From the NCBI GenBank assembly GCA_964605665.1, contig CAZSDP010000004.1, positions 115,369-179,368 of the forward strand: a stretch of DNA of 64,000 nucleotides, in the 5' to 3' direction. The notes beneath the pieces were generated by a model that was given only the letters and a program-made list of their open reading frames with translations, was not told the DNA's origin and did no database searches. Origin of the DNA: CAZSDP01 sp964605665. Its GTDB lineage: Bacteria > Planctomycetota > UBA8108 > UBA1146. A program made the position numbers and the translations under genes. This document shows, piece by piece, positions 34,739 to 45,100 of this stretch. Every line of letters begins with the position of its first letter. Within the stretch, counting starts at the first letter, position 1.

Positions 34739-35668
34739 ATGCGCGGTTTTTTGGTGTTTTCGCTGACTTTGGCCCTCACCGGCTCACTTTGGGCCCAGCA
34801 CCCAGGGGATATCTGGCTTGGACAGACGAGTAGTGGCCAGCTCACCAATGCTGGAGTCGATCTGTCGAATCCCATCTACTTATCACCCACCGACCCCGCC
34901 GGAGCGCTCGGAGGTGGTTGGGCGCTCAACGATCCCGGGTTTGACCACGTCGTGGTCCCTGAGGCGGACACTTTTCCTCTCGCTCCGACGGCGAGCCTCA
35001 GCTTTGAAGTTGTTTCGATGACCCCTGGTCTTCGAATGCTGAGCCCTGACCTCTCGACCGTGGTGACGGAAGCGGGGCAGGGGGGAGCTCTTGGTGGTTC
35101 CGACCTTCATGTCCACTGGAATTTCCAGGTGATGTCTCCCGACCATCCCGACTATGAAGATCATTCTCACTACCACTGCACGCTCGAGATCAGTGACAGC
35201 TCCGGCGCGATGACCACGTCCGCACCGATCACCATCTACTTCCAAACGGAAGATGTTCAAATCGGAGATGTCGATCTCGATGGTCAGCTGACCGCGCTCG
35301 ACTTCGATGCCTTCAACGCTCTTCTGATCGACCCGCTCCAGGGTTCTTCGGCTGAAAGAGTCGCCGCTGATGCCAATTTGGATGGCGTCGTCGATACCGG
35401 CGATCTATGCGCGATCCAACTCGTCCTCGGATTGTCTGGCGGATTTGTGCGCGGGGATGCGAACTCCGATCTCACCGTCAATATTGCAGACGCGGTTGCG
35501 ATGCTCGACGTCCTCTTCAGCGGTGGCCAAGAGCCGCTCTTCGTCAGTGCGCTCGATTCCAACAATGACGCTCAATTCGACATTGCTGATCCGATCCATC
35601 TGCTGGCGTTCCTCTTCTCCGGCGGCGATCAACCTGCAAGTCCCTTCCCGCTCCCCGGCTGCCCGTAA
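34739..35668 (+). CDS. Secreted His-rich protein with dockerin-like repeats, probable Fur/Zur target
   Basis: 309 residues with signal peptide (FLVFSLTLALTGSLWAQ). The N-terminal domain (residues 20-165) starts HPGDIWLGQT and contains GGWALNDPGFDH; a similar DIWLGQ/GWA-DEPGF pattern occurs in the neighbour at 35765, so the two are paralogues. Its second half has a His cluster (HVHW, then HPDYEDHSHYH), a likely metal-binding patch. A first dockerin-like pair (GDVDLDGQLTALD, ADANLDGVVDTGD) is followed by a second pair (RGDANSDLTVNIADAV, DSNNDAQFDIADPI) and the end LPGCP. It resembles the Zur-repressed surface proteins described in cyanobacteria (all3515 type) in layout; this is inference. Two palindromes precede it and a terminator follows. 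Confidence 0.85.
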   Translation: MRGFLVFSLTLALTGSLWAQHPGDIWLGQTSSGQLTNAGVDLSNPIYLSPTDPAGALGGGWALNDPGFDHVVVPEADTFPLAPTASLSFEVVSMTPGLRMLSPDLSTVVTEAGQGGALGGSDLHVHWNFQVMSPDHPDYEDHSHYHCTLEISDSSGAMTTSAPITIYFQTEDVQIGDVDLDGQLTALDFDAFNALLIDPLQGSSAERVAADANLDGVVDTGDLCAIQLVLGLSGGFVRGDANSDLTVNIADAVAMLDVLFSGGQEPLFVSALDSNNDAQFDIADPIHLLAFLFSGGDQPASPFPLPGCP

Positions 35669-35689
35669 GCAGGCGAGCGTGATCCTCTT

Positions 35690-35709
35690 GGGGGGCGGAG
35701 ACGCCCCCC
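35690..35709 (+). terminator. Terminator after the His-rich protein gene
   Basis: GGGGGGCG and CGCCCCCC form an 8-bp stem around GAGA, followed by TTTCTTT. It separates the gene ending at 35668 from the next, which therefore needs its own promoter. Confidence 0.85.
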
Positions 35710-35725
35710 TTTCTTTCACCCTTAG

Positions 35726-35747
35726 TGCGAATGCGTTCGCATTCTCA
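35726..35747. promoter_or_regulatory. Putative Fur/Zur operator, site 3
   Basis: The best palindrome of the three: the arms TGCGAATGCG and CGCATTCTCA match their reverse complements at 9 of 10 positions around a central TT. Lies 17 bases before the start codon at 35765 and overlaps the place where the promoter must be. Confidence 0.7.
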
Positions 35748-35764
35748 ATAATGAGGAGACCCCG

Positions 35765-36580
35765 ATGATTTCGACGAAAATACATATGCTCGGCATGGTC
35801 CTCGTGGCCCTGTCTTGGACACTTCCTGCCGCGGCTCAGCATGAACACGCGGGCGACGCGGAGATCGGCCACTGGATGGGTCAGGTGGCGGTCGGCTTCG
35901 ACGGCGACGAAGCGTTCTCTCTCGCGGAGACGAGTGGCATCTTGACCGGTTGGGCTGGCGATGAGCCTGGCTTCACCACCGTGGAAGCGGATGAACCGGA
36001 GGAAGAACTGTTGGCTCTCGATGCGGCGACTGTCCTCGTGCTTGAGGTGGTCTCCCTCGACCCGGCGCTCAAAGCGCATACGCCCGGTTTCGCCTCTGTC
36101 CTCACCGCTACTGGCGACAGCTGGACGATGGGATCGGCTCCCTTTGATGATCACCCGGTGTGGCACATCGATTCCACCGACCCTGGATTCGATCCGTTGC
36201 AGACAGTGTGGACCGGAGTCTTCCGGGTTCTCGACTCCGGGCCGACCGCCCTGGCGCCCTCCGAGCCGTTCACCATCTTGTTCACCAATCTTCCCCCCGC
36301 AGAGCCGTTTCTGCGCGGCGATGGAAATGCTGACGGCACCGTTGATGTGGCCGATGCGATCTTCTCCTTGAGCGCCCTCTTTTCTGGAGGTCCTCTGGGG
36401 GAGTGCCTCGATGCCCTCGACTCAAACGATGATGGACTGATCGACGTCGCAGATCCCGTTGCTCTTCTCGACTCTCTCTTCGGCGCGACGGTCACTCCTC
36501 TTCCCGCTCCTTCAGCGAGTTGTGGTGAAGATCCGACGTTGGATGAACTGTCGTGCGCCGAGCACGATGCCTGCCTCTAA
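35765..36580 (+). CDS. Secreted protein with dockerin-like tail, paralogue of the 34739 protein, probable Fur/Zur target
   Basis: 271 residues with signal peptide (MLGMVLVALSWTLPAAAQ) and then a His-containing start, HEHAGDAEIGHWMGQ. The N-terminal domain (residues 25-175) shares GWAGDEPGF and the strand order of the 34739 product. The C-terminal module has RGDGNADGTVDVADAI and DSNDDGLIDVADPV and a tail with CGEDPTLDELSC and a terminal HDACL. GAGGAG precedes the ATG by six bases. The palindrome at 35726 sits directly upstream and a terminator at 36623 closes the unit. Confidence 0.87.
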   Translation: MISTKIHMLGMVLVALSWTLPAAAQHEHAGDAEIGHWMGQVAVGFDGDEAFSLAETSGILTGWAGDEPGFTTVEADEPEEELLALDAATVLVLEVVSLDPALKAHTPGFASVLTATGDSWTMGSAPFDDHPVWHIDSTDPGFDPLQTVWTGVFRVLDSGPTALAPSEPFTILFTNLPPAEPFLRGDGNADGTVDVADAIFSLSALFSGGPLGECLDALDSNDDGLIDVADPVALLDSLFGATVTPLPAPSASCGEDPTLDELSCAEHDACL

Positions 36581-36622
36581 GCTGGTCCTTCTCTAGAGGG
36601 AGCACTCTTTAGAAAGATCAAG

Positions 36623-36660
36623 AAACCGCGGGTCGGGGGAGAACCTCGGACCCGCGGTTT
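36623..36660 (+). terminator. Terminator after the second His-rich protein gene
   Basis: AAACCGCGGGTC pairs perfectly with its complement (12 bp) around a 14-base loop; the downstream arm ends in TTT and continues TT. Confidence 0.8.
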
Positions 36661-36765
36661 TTGATGATCGGATCGTCTCGACTCACCCCATCTCCCAACT
36701 CTCGTCCAGTGGACCTGTCGTCATGAGGCAACATATCCGAGAGACTCGGCGCGAATCGTCGTACG

Positions 36766-37410
36766 CTAGCGGCGACTTGGGTGAGGAGTGGGGGGGAATC
36801 TCTTGAGGATTCTCCATAGGAACGTGATTCCAGAGCGGTCCTGCTGGACGATACGAAACGCGACGATCAGATCTGAATCTTCATACTGCAAGGAGCGTAA
36901 CAGGTACGTCATATCGGATTGGGCGAGCGGTCTATAGTGGGGTCTGATGTGGGGGAAGTTGTCGCGGAGTTTAGCAAACTCATCTGCAGACATATTTCCC
37001 CAATCTCCTGGGAGATCATCGATTGAAACGGCATCGATTGGGACATCCCCCAAATTATGGAAAAGGCCAAAATTGCCACCGTAGAAGCCAGAGTCAAGCC
37101 TACCTTGCTCGAGTGATAAATCGGGGTACTGTTGGTAGTCATGCTGGAGACTTGTGAATGAGAAGTACGCTCCTTGTCCATCGAAATTATTTCGTTCGAG
37201 GACACGAGCGATTCCCGAATTTTGCGCGGCGACAAGTGAGGCATGTTCGGCGAGAAGGCCTGGGTCTACCTTAAGGAGTCGTTGAATAAGTTGCTCCTGC
37301 AACTGTTGGGTGTCAGTCCAGATCCTACCAACATTGCGACTCGACAGGTAAACAACAACGATCACCAATATCAGCGTTGCTATGAGTATGATCGTCGACT
37401 TTACTTTCAT
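36766..37410 (-). CDS. Membrane-anchored hypothetical protein
   Basis: I use the ATG at 37410 (214 residues) because AGGAGA lies seven bases upstream. One N-terminal transmembrane segment (STIILIATLILVIVVVYL) is followed by a soluble domain of unknown fold, with SFTSLQHDYQQYPDLSLEQG, GFYGGNFGLFHNLGDVP and a basic end. The topology suggests an extracytoplasmic domain. Not recognised. Confidence 0.65.
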   Translation of the reverse strand: MKVKSTIILIATLILVIVVVYLSSRNVGRIWTDTQQLQEQLIQRLLKVDPGLLAEHASLVAAQNSGIARVLERNNFDGQGAYFSFTSLQHDYQQYPDLSLEQGRLDSGFYGGNFGLFHNLGDVPIDAVSIDDLPGDWGNMSADEFAKLRDNFPHIRPHYRPLAQSDMTYLLRSLQYEDSDLIVAFRIVQQDRSGITFLWRILKRFPPTPHPSRR

Positions 37411-37913
37411 CGCAGTGTCTCCTAGCGGGTTGCGACAGAGCTTTCCATTTGTGAATGGAGCTAGCGCCGAGGCCTTTAGAGAATGTGCGACCAGCAAGGT
37501 TTCGACAGAAATCGCCGGTCAAGTGGGAATCGTCTACTCGCTCTACGACGAGTGGAAGACGCCAATACTGGGCACTTGGTTCCCCAATAGTCTGGGATCG
37601 CTGTATTGCCGGCCCTGGTCTTGTGGAGCTCAAACCTAAAGAATTGGACGCTGAAGCTACGTTCTTAACGGAGGTAAACTACGTTCTTAACGGAGGTAGA
37701 GTAGAGATAGAGTGACTGAGAGTCAATCAGCCCCCGGGTCTCTCTTGTTGGCAGAACTGAGCTAGGCATGACCTGATGGTTCTTTGCTGAACAGAGTTCG
37801 GGAATTTCGGGCCACAGCTCTTCATGTCCACCGTTCGACTCAGGTGCCTCGACCTCGATAGGACCCTGTGCTGAGTCTCAGCTCGAGGTCGGCGTTTCCA
37901 GTCGGGGTGTCGG
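37411..37913. other. Intergenic region without supported genes
   Basis: About 500 bases between two minus-strand genes. Short open frames here lack ribosome-binding sites and protein-like composition. The only structure seen is the 22-bp tandem repeat at 37657. Confidence 0.45.
37657..37700. repeat. 22-bp direct tandem repeat (two copies)
   Basis: Copies at 37657 and 37679 share CTACGTTCTTAACGGAGGTA and differ only at the last two positions (AA versus GA). Confidence 0.85.
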
Positions 37914-39599
37914 TCAGTTTCTGCGGGTGGGAGAAGTTTCGCGGAGGTGGCTTTGCGCCATTCTCACTCCGAGCTCGACGATTCCGGCGGTGGAGATCAC
38001 CAGTTTCTTCTCCTGACCGGGGAGGTCGAACACTTGAATCAAAGTGGTGTGTTCGTCCGTCGAGGCAAACTCTTCCAACATCTTGCTCACGTCGATGCCA
38101 TTGACGCTTTGGTCGTCGGTGGGTGCCTGTTGGCTGACGTACCAGTGAAGAGAGGGCAGTCCTAAGTCTTTACGGCTCTGCCGAATGATCGACGCGAGGC
38201 GTTCAGCGGCCCGTTCACGATAGGGGCCAAAGGACATGTCGTTTTCGCCGACGTGATAGAAGACCCCGGCGAGGTCGACTTGGTGCCCCTTCTTTTGAAG
38301 ATCACGGACACTATCGACGATCGAAGCGATGAACTTCTGATAGAGATTTCGAGCGGGGGTACCACTTCCTTCGGGAGTCCAATCGATGATCTGCGACCCG
38401 CTGTGAGTGAACTTGGCGATGGCGAAGTTCCCATCGAGTTTCTTCTTGAGAGTCGCTCCAAAACTGAGTTCGGGGCCGAATGTTTCATAGAAACCGGTGG
38501 GTCCGAGAGGCTCCCAACCGTGGGAGACCCGATAGCCGCCACCGAGTGAGTACAGAAATGGAATCTGCTTCTGATCACGCAGGAGTGTGGCTCCCCCCTT
38601 CATCTTCTTGAGATCGTCGACGAATGCCCGTTCCCCCTCCATGTTGCGATGGCCGGCGAGGATGAAGAGCTGCACTCTACTCCTCTTCTTGAATGGCCAG
38701 CTCTTGAGAGGACGAGGTGGATCGATCTCGATTCCCATAGATTTGAGATAAGCCCGAGCGTAGTTCTCACCATGCTCCAGTTGGCCGAGGGTGCCATAGT
38801 GATAGTGCAGTCCGACCCCGCCGCCGATTTCGACTCCCACATGGGCGGTGGGGATGTACTCCGCGAGGGGATCACTCTCGGTCACCTCTTGCTGACCGCG
38901 CCGGATTTCATCCATCCGCGGGCGGAGATCCATCCCCCAGATCGTTTTGGTGCAGAGTTCTCCGATATAGAATTTCAGGTCGGGGGTTTTCAAGTCGCGT
39001 CGCCAACGCGCCAGGAAGTTCTTCAGGTGAGGACCGTAGTTCGTGCGATACTCATCTTCGAACATGTCATTTTCGCCTTGGTGCCACATGAAGCCCTCGA
39101 TGCGATATCTCGTCCCTTGCTTCTCCAAGAGCGCCAAGGAAGAACGGATCCAGTCGAGGGTCAAGGGATACATCTTGAAGCCACTCGGTTGATCGGGATT
39201 CCAGTCCCCTCCTAGGTGAGTGCCACCTGCCGCGCACTTGATAATGGCGATCGGCGCTTCGCTATGACGTCGGACCAGGCGGGCAAAACTCAACTCGGGG
39301 CCGACCACCCCATTGACCGGCTGCAGGTCGACCCAGCCGTCCGATCTAAATTTATCTTCTCGACCGATGCAGTAGGAGAAGGCCACACCTCGTTGCGGTT
39401 GGTCCAAGCCGACATAGGGGGGGAAGTTCTGTATGTCCTTCACCTTCGAGTCAGAGCCGACCATGTTCGATTGACCCGCAAAGATGAAGACACGGACCAC
39501 CTTCGATTCAGCTCTTTCTTCGCTGAAGAGGGGTCGATCGATCGGTGACATCGCGCACGCCAAAAGGACGAAGATCGAGTAGACGGTGTTCTTCAGCAT
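37914..39599 (-). CDS. Secreted protein with two SASA/sialate O-acetylesterase-like domains, second one degenerate
   Basis: About 561 residues from the ATG at 39599, with a signal peptide (VYSIFVLLACAMS). Domain 1 (residues about 33-290) has the SGNH-type SASA motifs FAGQSNM (nucleophile Ser near residue 44), GPELSFA and WHQGEND (catalytic His near 172). Domain 2 (about 305-550) repeats the fold with GPELSFGA, but the nucleophile block reads LAGHRNMEG, so Ser is replaced by Arg, and the His block reads YHVGEND. Domain 1 should deacetylate a carbohydrate; domain 2 probably no longer does and may bind instead. Planctomycetes often carry such esterases with sulfatases and glycoside hydrolases. 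Confidence 0.88.
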   Translation of the reverse strand: MLKNTVYSIFVLLACAMSPIDRPLFSEERAESKVVRVFIFAGQSNMVGSDSKVKDIQNFPPYVGLDQPQRGVAFSYCIGREDKFRSDGWVDLQPVNGVVGPELSFARLVRRHSEAPIAIIKCAAGGTHLGGDWNPDQPSGFKMYPLTLDWIRSSLALLEKQGTRYRIEGFMWHQGENDMFEDEYRTNYGPHLKNFLARWRRDLKTPDLKFYIGELCTKTIWGMDLRPRMDEIRRGQQEVTESDPLAEYIPTAHVGVEIGGGVGLHYHYGTLGQLEHGENYARAYLKSMGIEIDPPRPLKSWPFKKRSRVQLFILAGHRNMEGERAFVDDLKKMKGGATLLRDQKQIPFLYSLGGGYRVSHGWEPLGPTGFYETFGPELSFGATLKKKLDGNFAIAKFTHSGSQIIDWTPEGSGTPARNLYQKFIASIVDSVRDLQKKGHQVDLAGVFYHVGENDMSFGPYRERAAERLASIIRQSRKDLGLPSLHWYVSQQAPTDDQSVNGIDVSKMLEEFASTDEHTTLIQVFDLPGQEKKLVISTAGIVELGVRMAQSHLRETSPTRRN

Positions 39600-39727
39600 C
39601 AAGATGATCCTCGTTCCGTTGTGCCGCCGCCGAAGCTTTGGCGAAGGAAGCAGTGGCCGGGCAGAGACAGTGTGTATTCTGTTCGTGCATCTTTAAGAGC
39701 GGCTCAAGCGGTCACCCGCGGAGACGA

Positions 39728-40522
39728 TCACTGCGCTGACAACTCTCTCTGTCGTTGCGCCATCAGCTTCTTCTGGTAAGCAGATTGCACCAGATCGATT
39801 GCGACCAGCACGATGAGCACGAAGTAAAAGGTGCTCTTCGCCATCGGCTCGACTTGATGGCCAAAGAACTCCAAGTGAGCCAGGTGCCCTCCTTCAGAGA
39901 GCAGCATCACCCCGACCAAGAAGAGAATGAAGAGCCCGAGGACTTCGAACATTCGGTTCTTTTTGAGGAACTCCGAAACTCGGTCTGCCAAAACGATCAT
40001 CAAGATTCCGCTGACGATGATCGCTGCCGCCATCACGCTGAAGACCTCGGTCAGAGCGACGGCGCTGAGAATCGAATCGAAGGAGAAGACCAGATTCATC
40101 ACCACGATCCAAGTCACCGCCTTGGCGACCGATCGCTTCGCCTCTCCGTGATGCGCCCCGAGGGGGTCGTCGATGGCGAGCAAATGCACGATCTCCTTGA
40201 ACGCGGTGTAAATGATGAAGGCTCCCCCGATCAGTACGATCAGCGCATGCCCGGTGATCGTACCGTGGATCGGCCACGTCTCAGGGAAAGTGATGATCGG
40301 AGACTGAAACCGATCGATCGCACTCATGATGACGAAGAGGAGAACGATCCGGAGACCGATCGCAAGACCGATTCCGAGTCTTCGGACATACCTCTGCTTC
40401 TCTTCTTCGACACGTTTCGACTCGATCGAGATGTAGAGCAGATTGTCGAATCCAAGGACCGCTTGTAGAGCGGTGAGCATCAGGAAAGTCGCGAGATTGT
40501 CGAGAGTGAACAGTCCATCCAT
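39728..40522 (-). CDS. TerC-family integral membrane protein
   Basis: About 264 residues. GGAGG lies five bases before the ATG at 40522, better than the ATG at 40534. It has seven or so hydrophobic segments with the two TerC signature Asp motifs, VLGFDNLLYISI near the start and NLVFSFDSILSAVAL in the middle, and the matching LRIVLLFVI and GHALIVLIGGAFIIY blocks. The family is linked to tellurite resistance and, in several bacteria, to manganese export/metal loading of secreted proteins; the exact job here is not shown. Confidence 0.92.
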   Translation of the reverse strand: MDGLFTLDNLATFLMLTALQAVLGFDNLLYISIESKRVEEEKQRYVRRLGIGLAIGLRIVLLFVIMSAIDRFQSPIITFPETWPIHGTITGHALIVLIGGAFIIYTAFKEIVHLLAIDDPLGAHHGEAKRSVAKAVTWIVVMNLVFSFDSILSAVALTEVFSVMAAAIIVSGILMIVLADRVSEFLKKNRMFEVLGLFILFLVGVMLLSEGGHLAHLEFFGHQVEPMAKSTFYFVLIVLVAIDLVQSAYQKKLMAQRQRELSAQ

Positions 40523-40624
40523 GGGCGCCTCCAATGATGAGATGGAAGGAGAGCGGGTTCTTCCCGGTTGAATGGCAAGTTACTGAAGGAGTGAGTGTGT
40601 GTCTACGGTCGAGCTGGAGACCCC

Positions 40625-42112
40625 TTACGCCATCACCTTCCAGATCGGCTCTGCTCCTTCGACCCCGACCAGTCTTTGATCGAGGCCTCCATGGAAGTAG
40701 GTGAGGTGATTGGGGTCGAGCCCCAAAAGATGCAAAATAGTCGCGTGCAGATTCTTGACGCTGTAACGGTCGGTGACCGCTTCTGCTCCCAGTTCATCGG
40801 TTTCGCCGACGCTGATCCCTCCTTGGATTCCACCGCCCGCCATCCACATCGTGAAGCCATAGCTGTTGTGATCGCGACCGGTTCCTTCGGAGTACTCCGC
40901 GGTCGGTTGGCGACCGAACTCCCCACCCCAGACCACCAATGTTTCATCGAGAAGACCACGCCGCTCGAGGTCGGAGAGGAGGCCGGAGATGGGAAGATCG
41001 GTGTTTCCCGCATGTTTCTCGTGATTGAGGACGAGATCTCCGTGAGCATCCCAGTTGTTGTCGTCGTGGTTTCCGCCGGAATAGACTTGGATAAATCGCA
41101 CTCCCCGTTCGACCAGACGTCGCGCCAAGAGGCACTTTTTCCCGAAGGGGGCGGTGCGTTCCTGGTCGAGTCCGTAGAGCGACTTGGTTTCTTCCGATTC
41201 CGATTCCCAATCGACCGCTTCTGGTGCGTGGGACTGCATCTGATAGGCGAGTTCGTAACTCGCGATGCGTGAAAGCAGATCTGAGTTGCCCCCTCGCTCT
41301 GCCGCGTGAAGCTCATTCTCGGCCCGCAATTGATCGAGAACTCGTCGCTGCGTGCGGGCGGTCATCCCTTCGGGGATCGAGAGATCGAGAATCGGGGCTC
41401 CTTCCCCGCGAAGGGTGACCCCCTGGTAGCTTCCCGGCATGTAGCCACTCGACCAATTTTTCGCGCCGCTGATCGGCCCGCCCGTTTCATCGAGCATCAC
41501 CACGAATCCGGGCAAGTTCTCGTTCACCGATCCCAACCCGTAATTGACCCAGGACCCGAGGCAGGGATTTCCCGAGAGAAGTCGCCCGGAATTCATCATC
41601 AACATCGCCGAGCCGTGCAGAGGGGAGTCCGCGGTCATCGAATGAAGAAAGGCGATCTTGTCGACTTTCTTGGCCAGGTGGGGGAACAGGTCACTGACAT
41701 ACTTCCCGCACTCGCCATATTGTTTGAAGTTCCACTTCGGTCCGACCACGCGACCGGCGTTTCGGTGTCCGCCGCGACCGAACGTCTTTACCGGAATCGT
41801 TTTTCCATCGAGACCGTACAGTTTCGGCTTGTAGTCGAAGGTGTCGACTTGGCTCGGTCCTCCATACATGAAGAGAAAAATTACAGACTTCGCCCGCGGG
41901 GCGAACATCGGTGGCTTGGGCGCGAGCGGATTGGTGTGCTGGGTGATTCCATCTGCTGCGAGTGATTGACTTGCAAAGAAGGAATTGCCCAGCAGTCCAC
42001 TGAGGGCGACCGAGGCGAATCCTGCGCCCGCATCCCACAGGAACTCGCGGCGCGTTCGCCCGCAGAATCCCGGAGATCTCGAGTTCGAAGAAGTGCGGTC
42101 GATTTCGCTCAC
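40625..42112 (-). CDS. DUF1501 (sulfatase-fold) Tat-exported protein
   Basis: I start at the GTG at 42112 (495 residues): AAGGAG lies five bases upstream, right at the end of the PSD1 gene. The N-terminus has a twin-arginine signal (RTRREFLWDAGAGFASVALS). The body is the DUF1501 family, an alkaline-phosphatase/sulfatase-like fold, with LFMYGGPSQVDTFDYKP, PLHGSAMLMMNSG, VYSGGNHDDNNWDAH and GRDHNSYGFTMWMAGGG. In planctomycetes DUF1501 genes nearly always follow a PSD1-type cytochrome gene; the biochemical role of the pair is unknown. Confidence 0.94.
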   Translation of the reverse strand: MSEIDRTSSNSRSPGFCGRTRREFLWDAGAGFASVALSGLLGNSFFASQSLAADGITQHTNPLAPKPPMFAPRAKSVIFLFMYGGPSQVDTFDYKPKLYGLDGKTIPVKTFGRGGHRNAGRVVGPKWNFKQYGECGKYVSDLFPHLAKKVDKIAFLHSMTADSPLHGSAMLMMNSGRLLSGNPCLGSWVNYGLGSVNENLPGFVVMLDETGGPISGAKNWSSGYMPGSYQGVTLRGEGAPILDLSIPEGMTARTQRRVLDQLRAENELHAAERGGNSDLLSRIASYELAYQMQSHAPEAVDWESESEETKSLYGLDQERTAPFGKKCLLARRLVERGVRFIQVYSGGNHDDNNWDAHGDLVLNHEKHAGNTDLPISGLLSDLERRGLLDETLVVWGGEFGRQPTAEYSEGTGRDHNSYGFTMWMAGGGIQGGISVGETDELGAEAVTDRYSVKNLHATILHLLGLDPNHLTYFHGGLDQRLVGVEGAEPIWKVMA

Positions 42113-42122
42113 GGGAGCTCCT

Positions 42123-45100
42123 TCAGTCGATGGTGACAAATTCGTTGAGGTTGATCAGGAACAGACAGAAGAGCTCGAGCGCTCGTCTTTCGGAGAGGCC
42201 CTCTTCAACACAGAGGCTCTCGATGAAGGAAAGTTGCCTCTCCAGCATCGGTAACGGAACCGATCGTTGCCGCGCCAAAGCTAGCCCGCGTTCGACTTGA
42301 GCACGTCGATCACCGGGGTGTTCCCGCTGAAGCCGGGTGGCAAAGAGTTTCGATTGTTCCTGTGAGAAGGCGCTGTTGAACAACATCAGCGCTTGGGTCG
42401 GTTGGGTGGTAACGAATCTCACCGGGCAACTGGTGTCGGTTGGCGCGAGATCGAATCCTTCGAGCAGTGGGTGCAGCAATGACCGTTTCGCATGAATGTA
42501 GATGCTTCGCCGCGAGGCTTGCTCCGGTGAGGAGTTTCCCCACGCTTGTCCGGGACGAGAAGCGGTTGCCAGGACCTCCTTCGGCAGAGGCGGGTAGATG
42601 CCCGGTCCACCTTGTTCGAGGTTGAGGACTCCGCTCACCGCTAAGATCGAATCGCGCAGTTCTTCCGCAGAGAGTCGCCGTGGATTGAAGTGAGAGTAGA
42701 GTCGATTGTTGGGGTCGCGCTCGAGCGCTGCCCGGTCGGGAATCGAAGATCTCTGATAGGCATCGGAGTGCACGATCAGCCGATGCATCTCCTTCAGGCG
42801 ATAGCCCCGCTCGCGAAACTCAACCGCGAGCCAGTCGAGCAGACCGGGATGACTCGGTGCTTCTCCGAAGGCCCCGAAGTCACTGGGGGTGGGGACGATG
42901 CCGCTTCCGAAGTGATGCTGCCAGATTCGGTTCATCATCACTCGCGCGAAGCGAGGATGTTCCGGTTGCGTCAACCAACGGGCGAACGCAAGTCGTCGAC
43001 CGGAGGTCCCTTGAGTCGTCGGTGTGATCGTGGGCTCTCCGCCGCCGAGAATCTGCGGAAAGCCGGGGACCACCTCTTCACCCTTCGCGGCGGCGATGCC
43101 TCGAAGGCGGACAAAACTCGGTTCGATCTCCGGACCCTTCTCCTTGGCGCAGAGAACTTCGATCGTTTCCTGAATGGGGGGGGAGAGTTCCAGAAGACGT
43201 TCCACCGCCCTTTGGTGACGACCCGCCTCTGGTGGGCCGAGTCGATCACGAATTGCCGAGGTATAGGTCGGGAGCGCTCCTCCGAGTAGAGCGAGATCGA
43301 GAATCTCGACCGGCTCGAGAGTGCGGTTGTAGATTCTCAGGTCATCGATCGATCCGACGAGGGAGTTGTACCCCGGTTGCATTCTGCCGAGGCGAAGGAT
43401 CGGAGGCGCGGTGAGGTCTTGGGTTCCTCCCCGAGCTGAGTCGACCTTCGAACCGTCGAACCAAAGTTCCACGGTGCCGTCACTTTGTCGGCGGGTGAAT
43501 GCTGCGTGATGCCACTGACCGTCGGCGGCGCCGGCAGGACCGTGGAGAAAGGTCTCCGGAGCGCCGACTCCCGCGCAAAGGTGATCGCCGACTAGTGAGA
43601 TTCCGTAATCGGCGACGATGCCCGGAACCTCTCCGTCGACGAGACCGCTACCTCGGAACCAACGCAGATCTTTTGGGGCGCCTTCGTGACCGCCACCCGC
43701 GCCAGGCTGATCTGCCCGGAACCAAAAGCTGATCGTAAAGTCGTTGGAAACCGGTCGCGGAATCGATCCGCCCGATTCACTCCCTTGTATTTGTAGCGCT
43801 TCCCCGAGTCGACCGGCGGACCAGGTGGTTCCGGCGAGTTCGAGATCTGCGCCGCTCTGGGAGCTCGCGCCATCGAAGGTTTCGTGTCGGACCAGTCCTT
43901 CTGCCAACGAACGGTCCACATGCGCGAGGGCTTTCTCACCCCAACGAACCCTCACTTCTTCGACGAGAGATGCAACTTCTGAGCTTCGTTTCCTTCGTTC
44001 ATCGAGGAAGGAGAGCAATTCCTTCTCAAAGTCATTGCTTCCCAGATCGACCGGCACCGCTCGCAGATAATTTTTAGGAGTGGGGGCATTTCCTCCTCCG
44101 ACCTTGTAGGGAAGAAGCCCCTCGAAGAAGGCGAGCATCTTTGCGTAATCTACGATCGAGATCGGGTCTCCTTTGTGATCGTGACAGCGGGCGCATCCGA
44201 TCGACATCGCCATCGTTACGCGACAAGTCGTATCGAGAACGCCATCGAGGTCATCGAAGACCGCCTGTTCAGTGTCGGTCGGCTCGTCATCCCAGATCCC
44301 TAATCGGTGGAATCCGGTGGCGATGATTTCTGCCGGTCCTGCGTCGGCGAGTTCATCTCCTGCGATTTGATGGATGAGGAATTGATCGTAGGGGAGGTCT
44401 GCGTTGAAGGCATCGATCACCCAATCGCGGTAGCGCCAAGCCCCAGGCTTCAGTCGGTCCCGTTCATAGCCGTCCGTCTCTGCGAACCGAACCAGATCGA
44501 GCCAGTGCCGCCCCCACTTCACGCCGTACTGAGGACTCGCCAGGAGTCGGTCAACCAGCTTGGAGTACGCGTCCGGTTCTTCGGTTTCGACGAAGTCGAT
44601 CACCTCGGCTGGGGTAGGGGGGAGACCGGTGAGATCGTAGGTGAGTCGGCGGATCAATGTCGTGCGGTCGGCGGGTGGCGCCGGCTGCAGTTGCGCGTCT
44701 TCCAGCTGTGACAGAATGAATGCATCGATGGGACTTTGCGTCGACGGCACTGACTCGACCTGAGGCACCGTGGGTCGCTGGGGAGGCAGATCGCACCAGA
44801 GCGGTTCGAGCGATGGCGTGATCTCCTCGACCGCGGAGTGGAGAGTGACCCCATCGGGCCAAGGGAGTCCCGCGTCGATCCATACCTTCAAGGCGTCAAT
44901 CTCTCGCGGAGAGATTTGACCGGTCGGTGGCATCTCCAGATCGGGATCGGTGTAAGAGATGGCGGAGATCAACAAGCTCTTCGAAGCGTCTCCCGCCACT
45001 GCAGCCGCACCGGAAAATCCCCCGGTGAAGATCTCATCTCTCGAGGCGAAGGAGAGCCCTCCCTTTTGTTTCGTTGGACCATGACATTTGAGGCAGCGTC

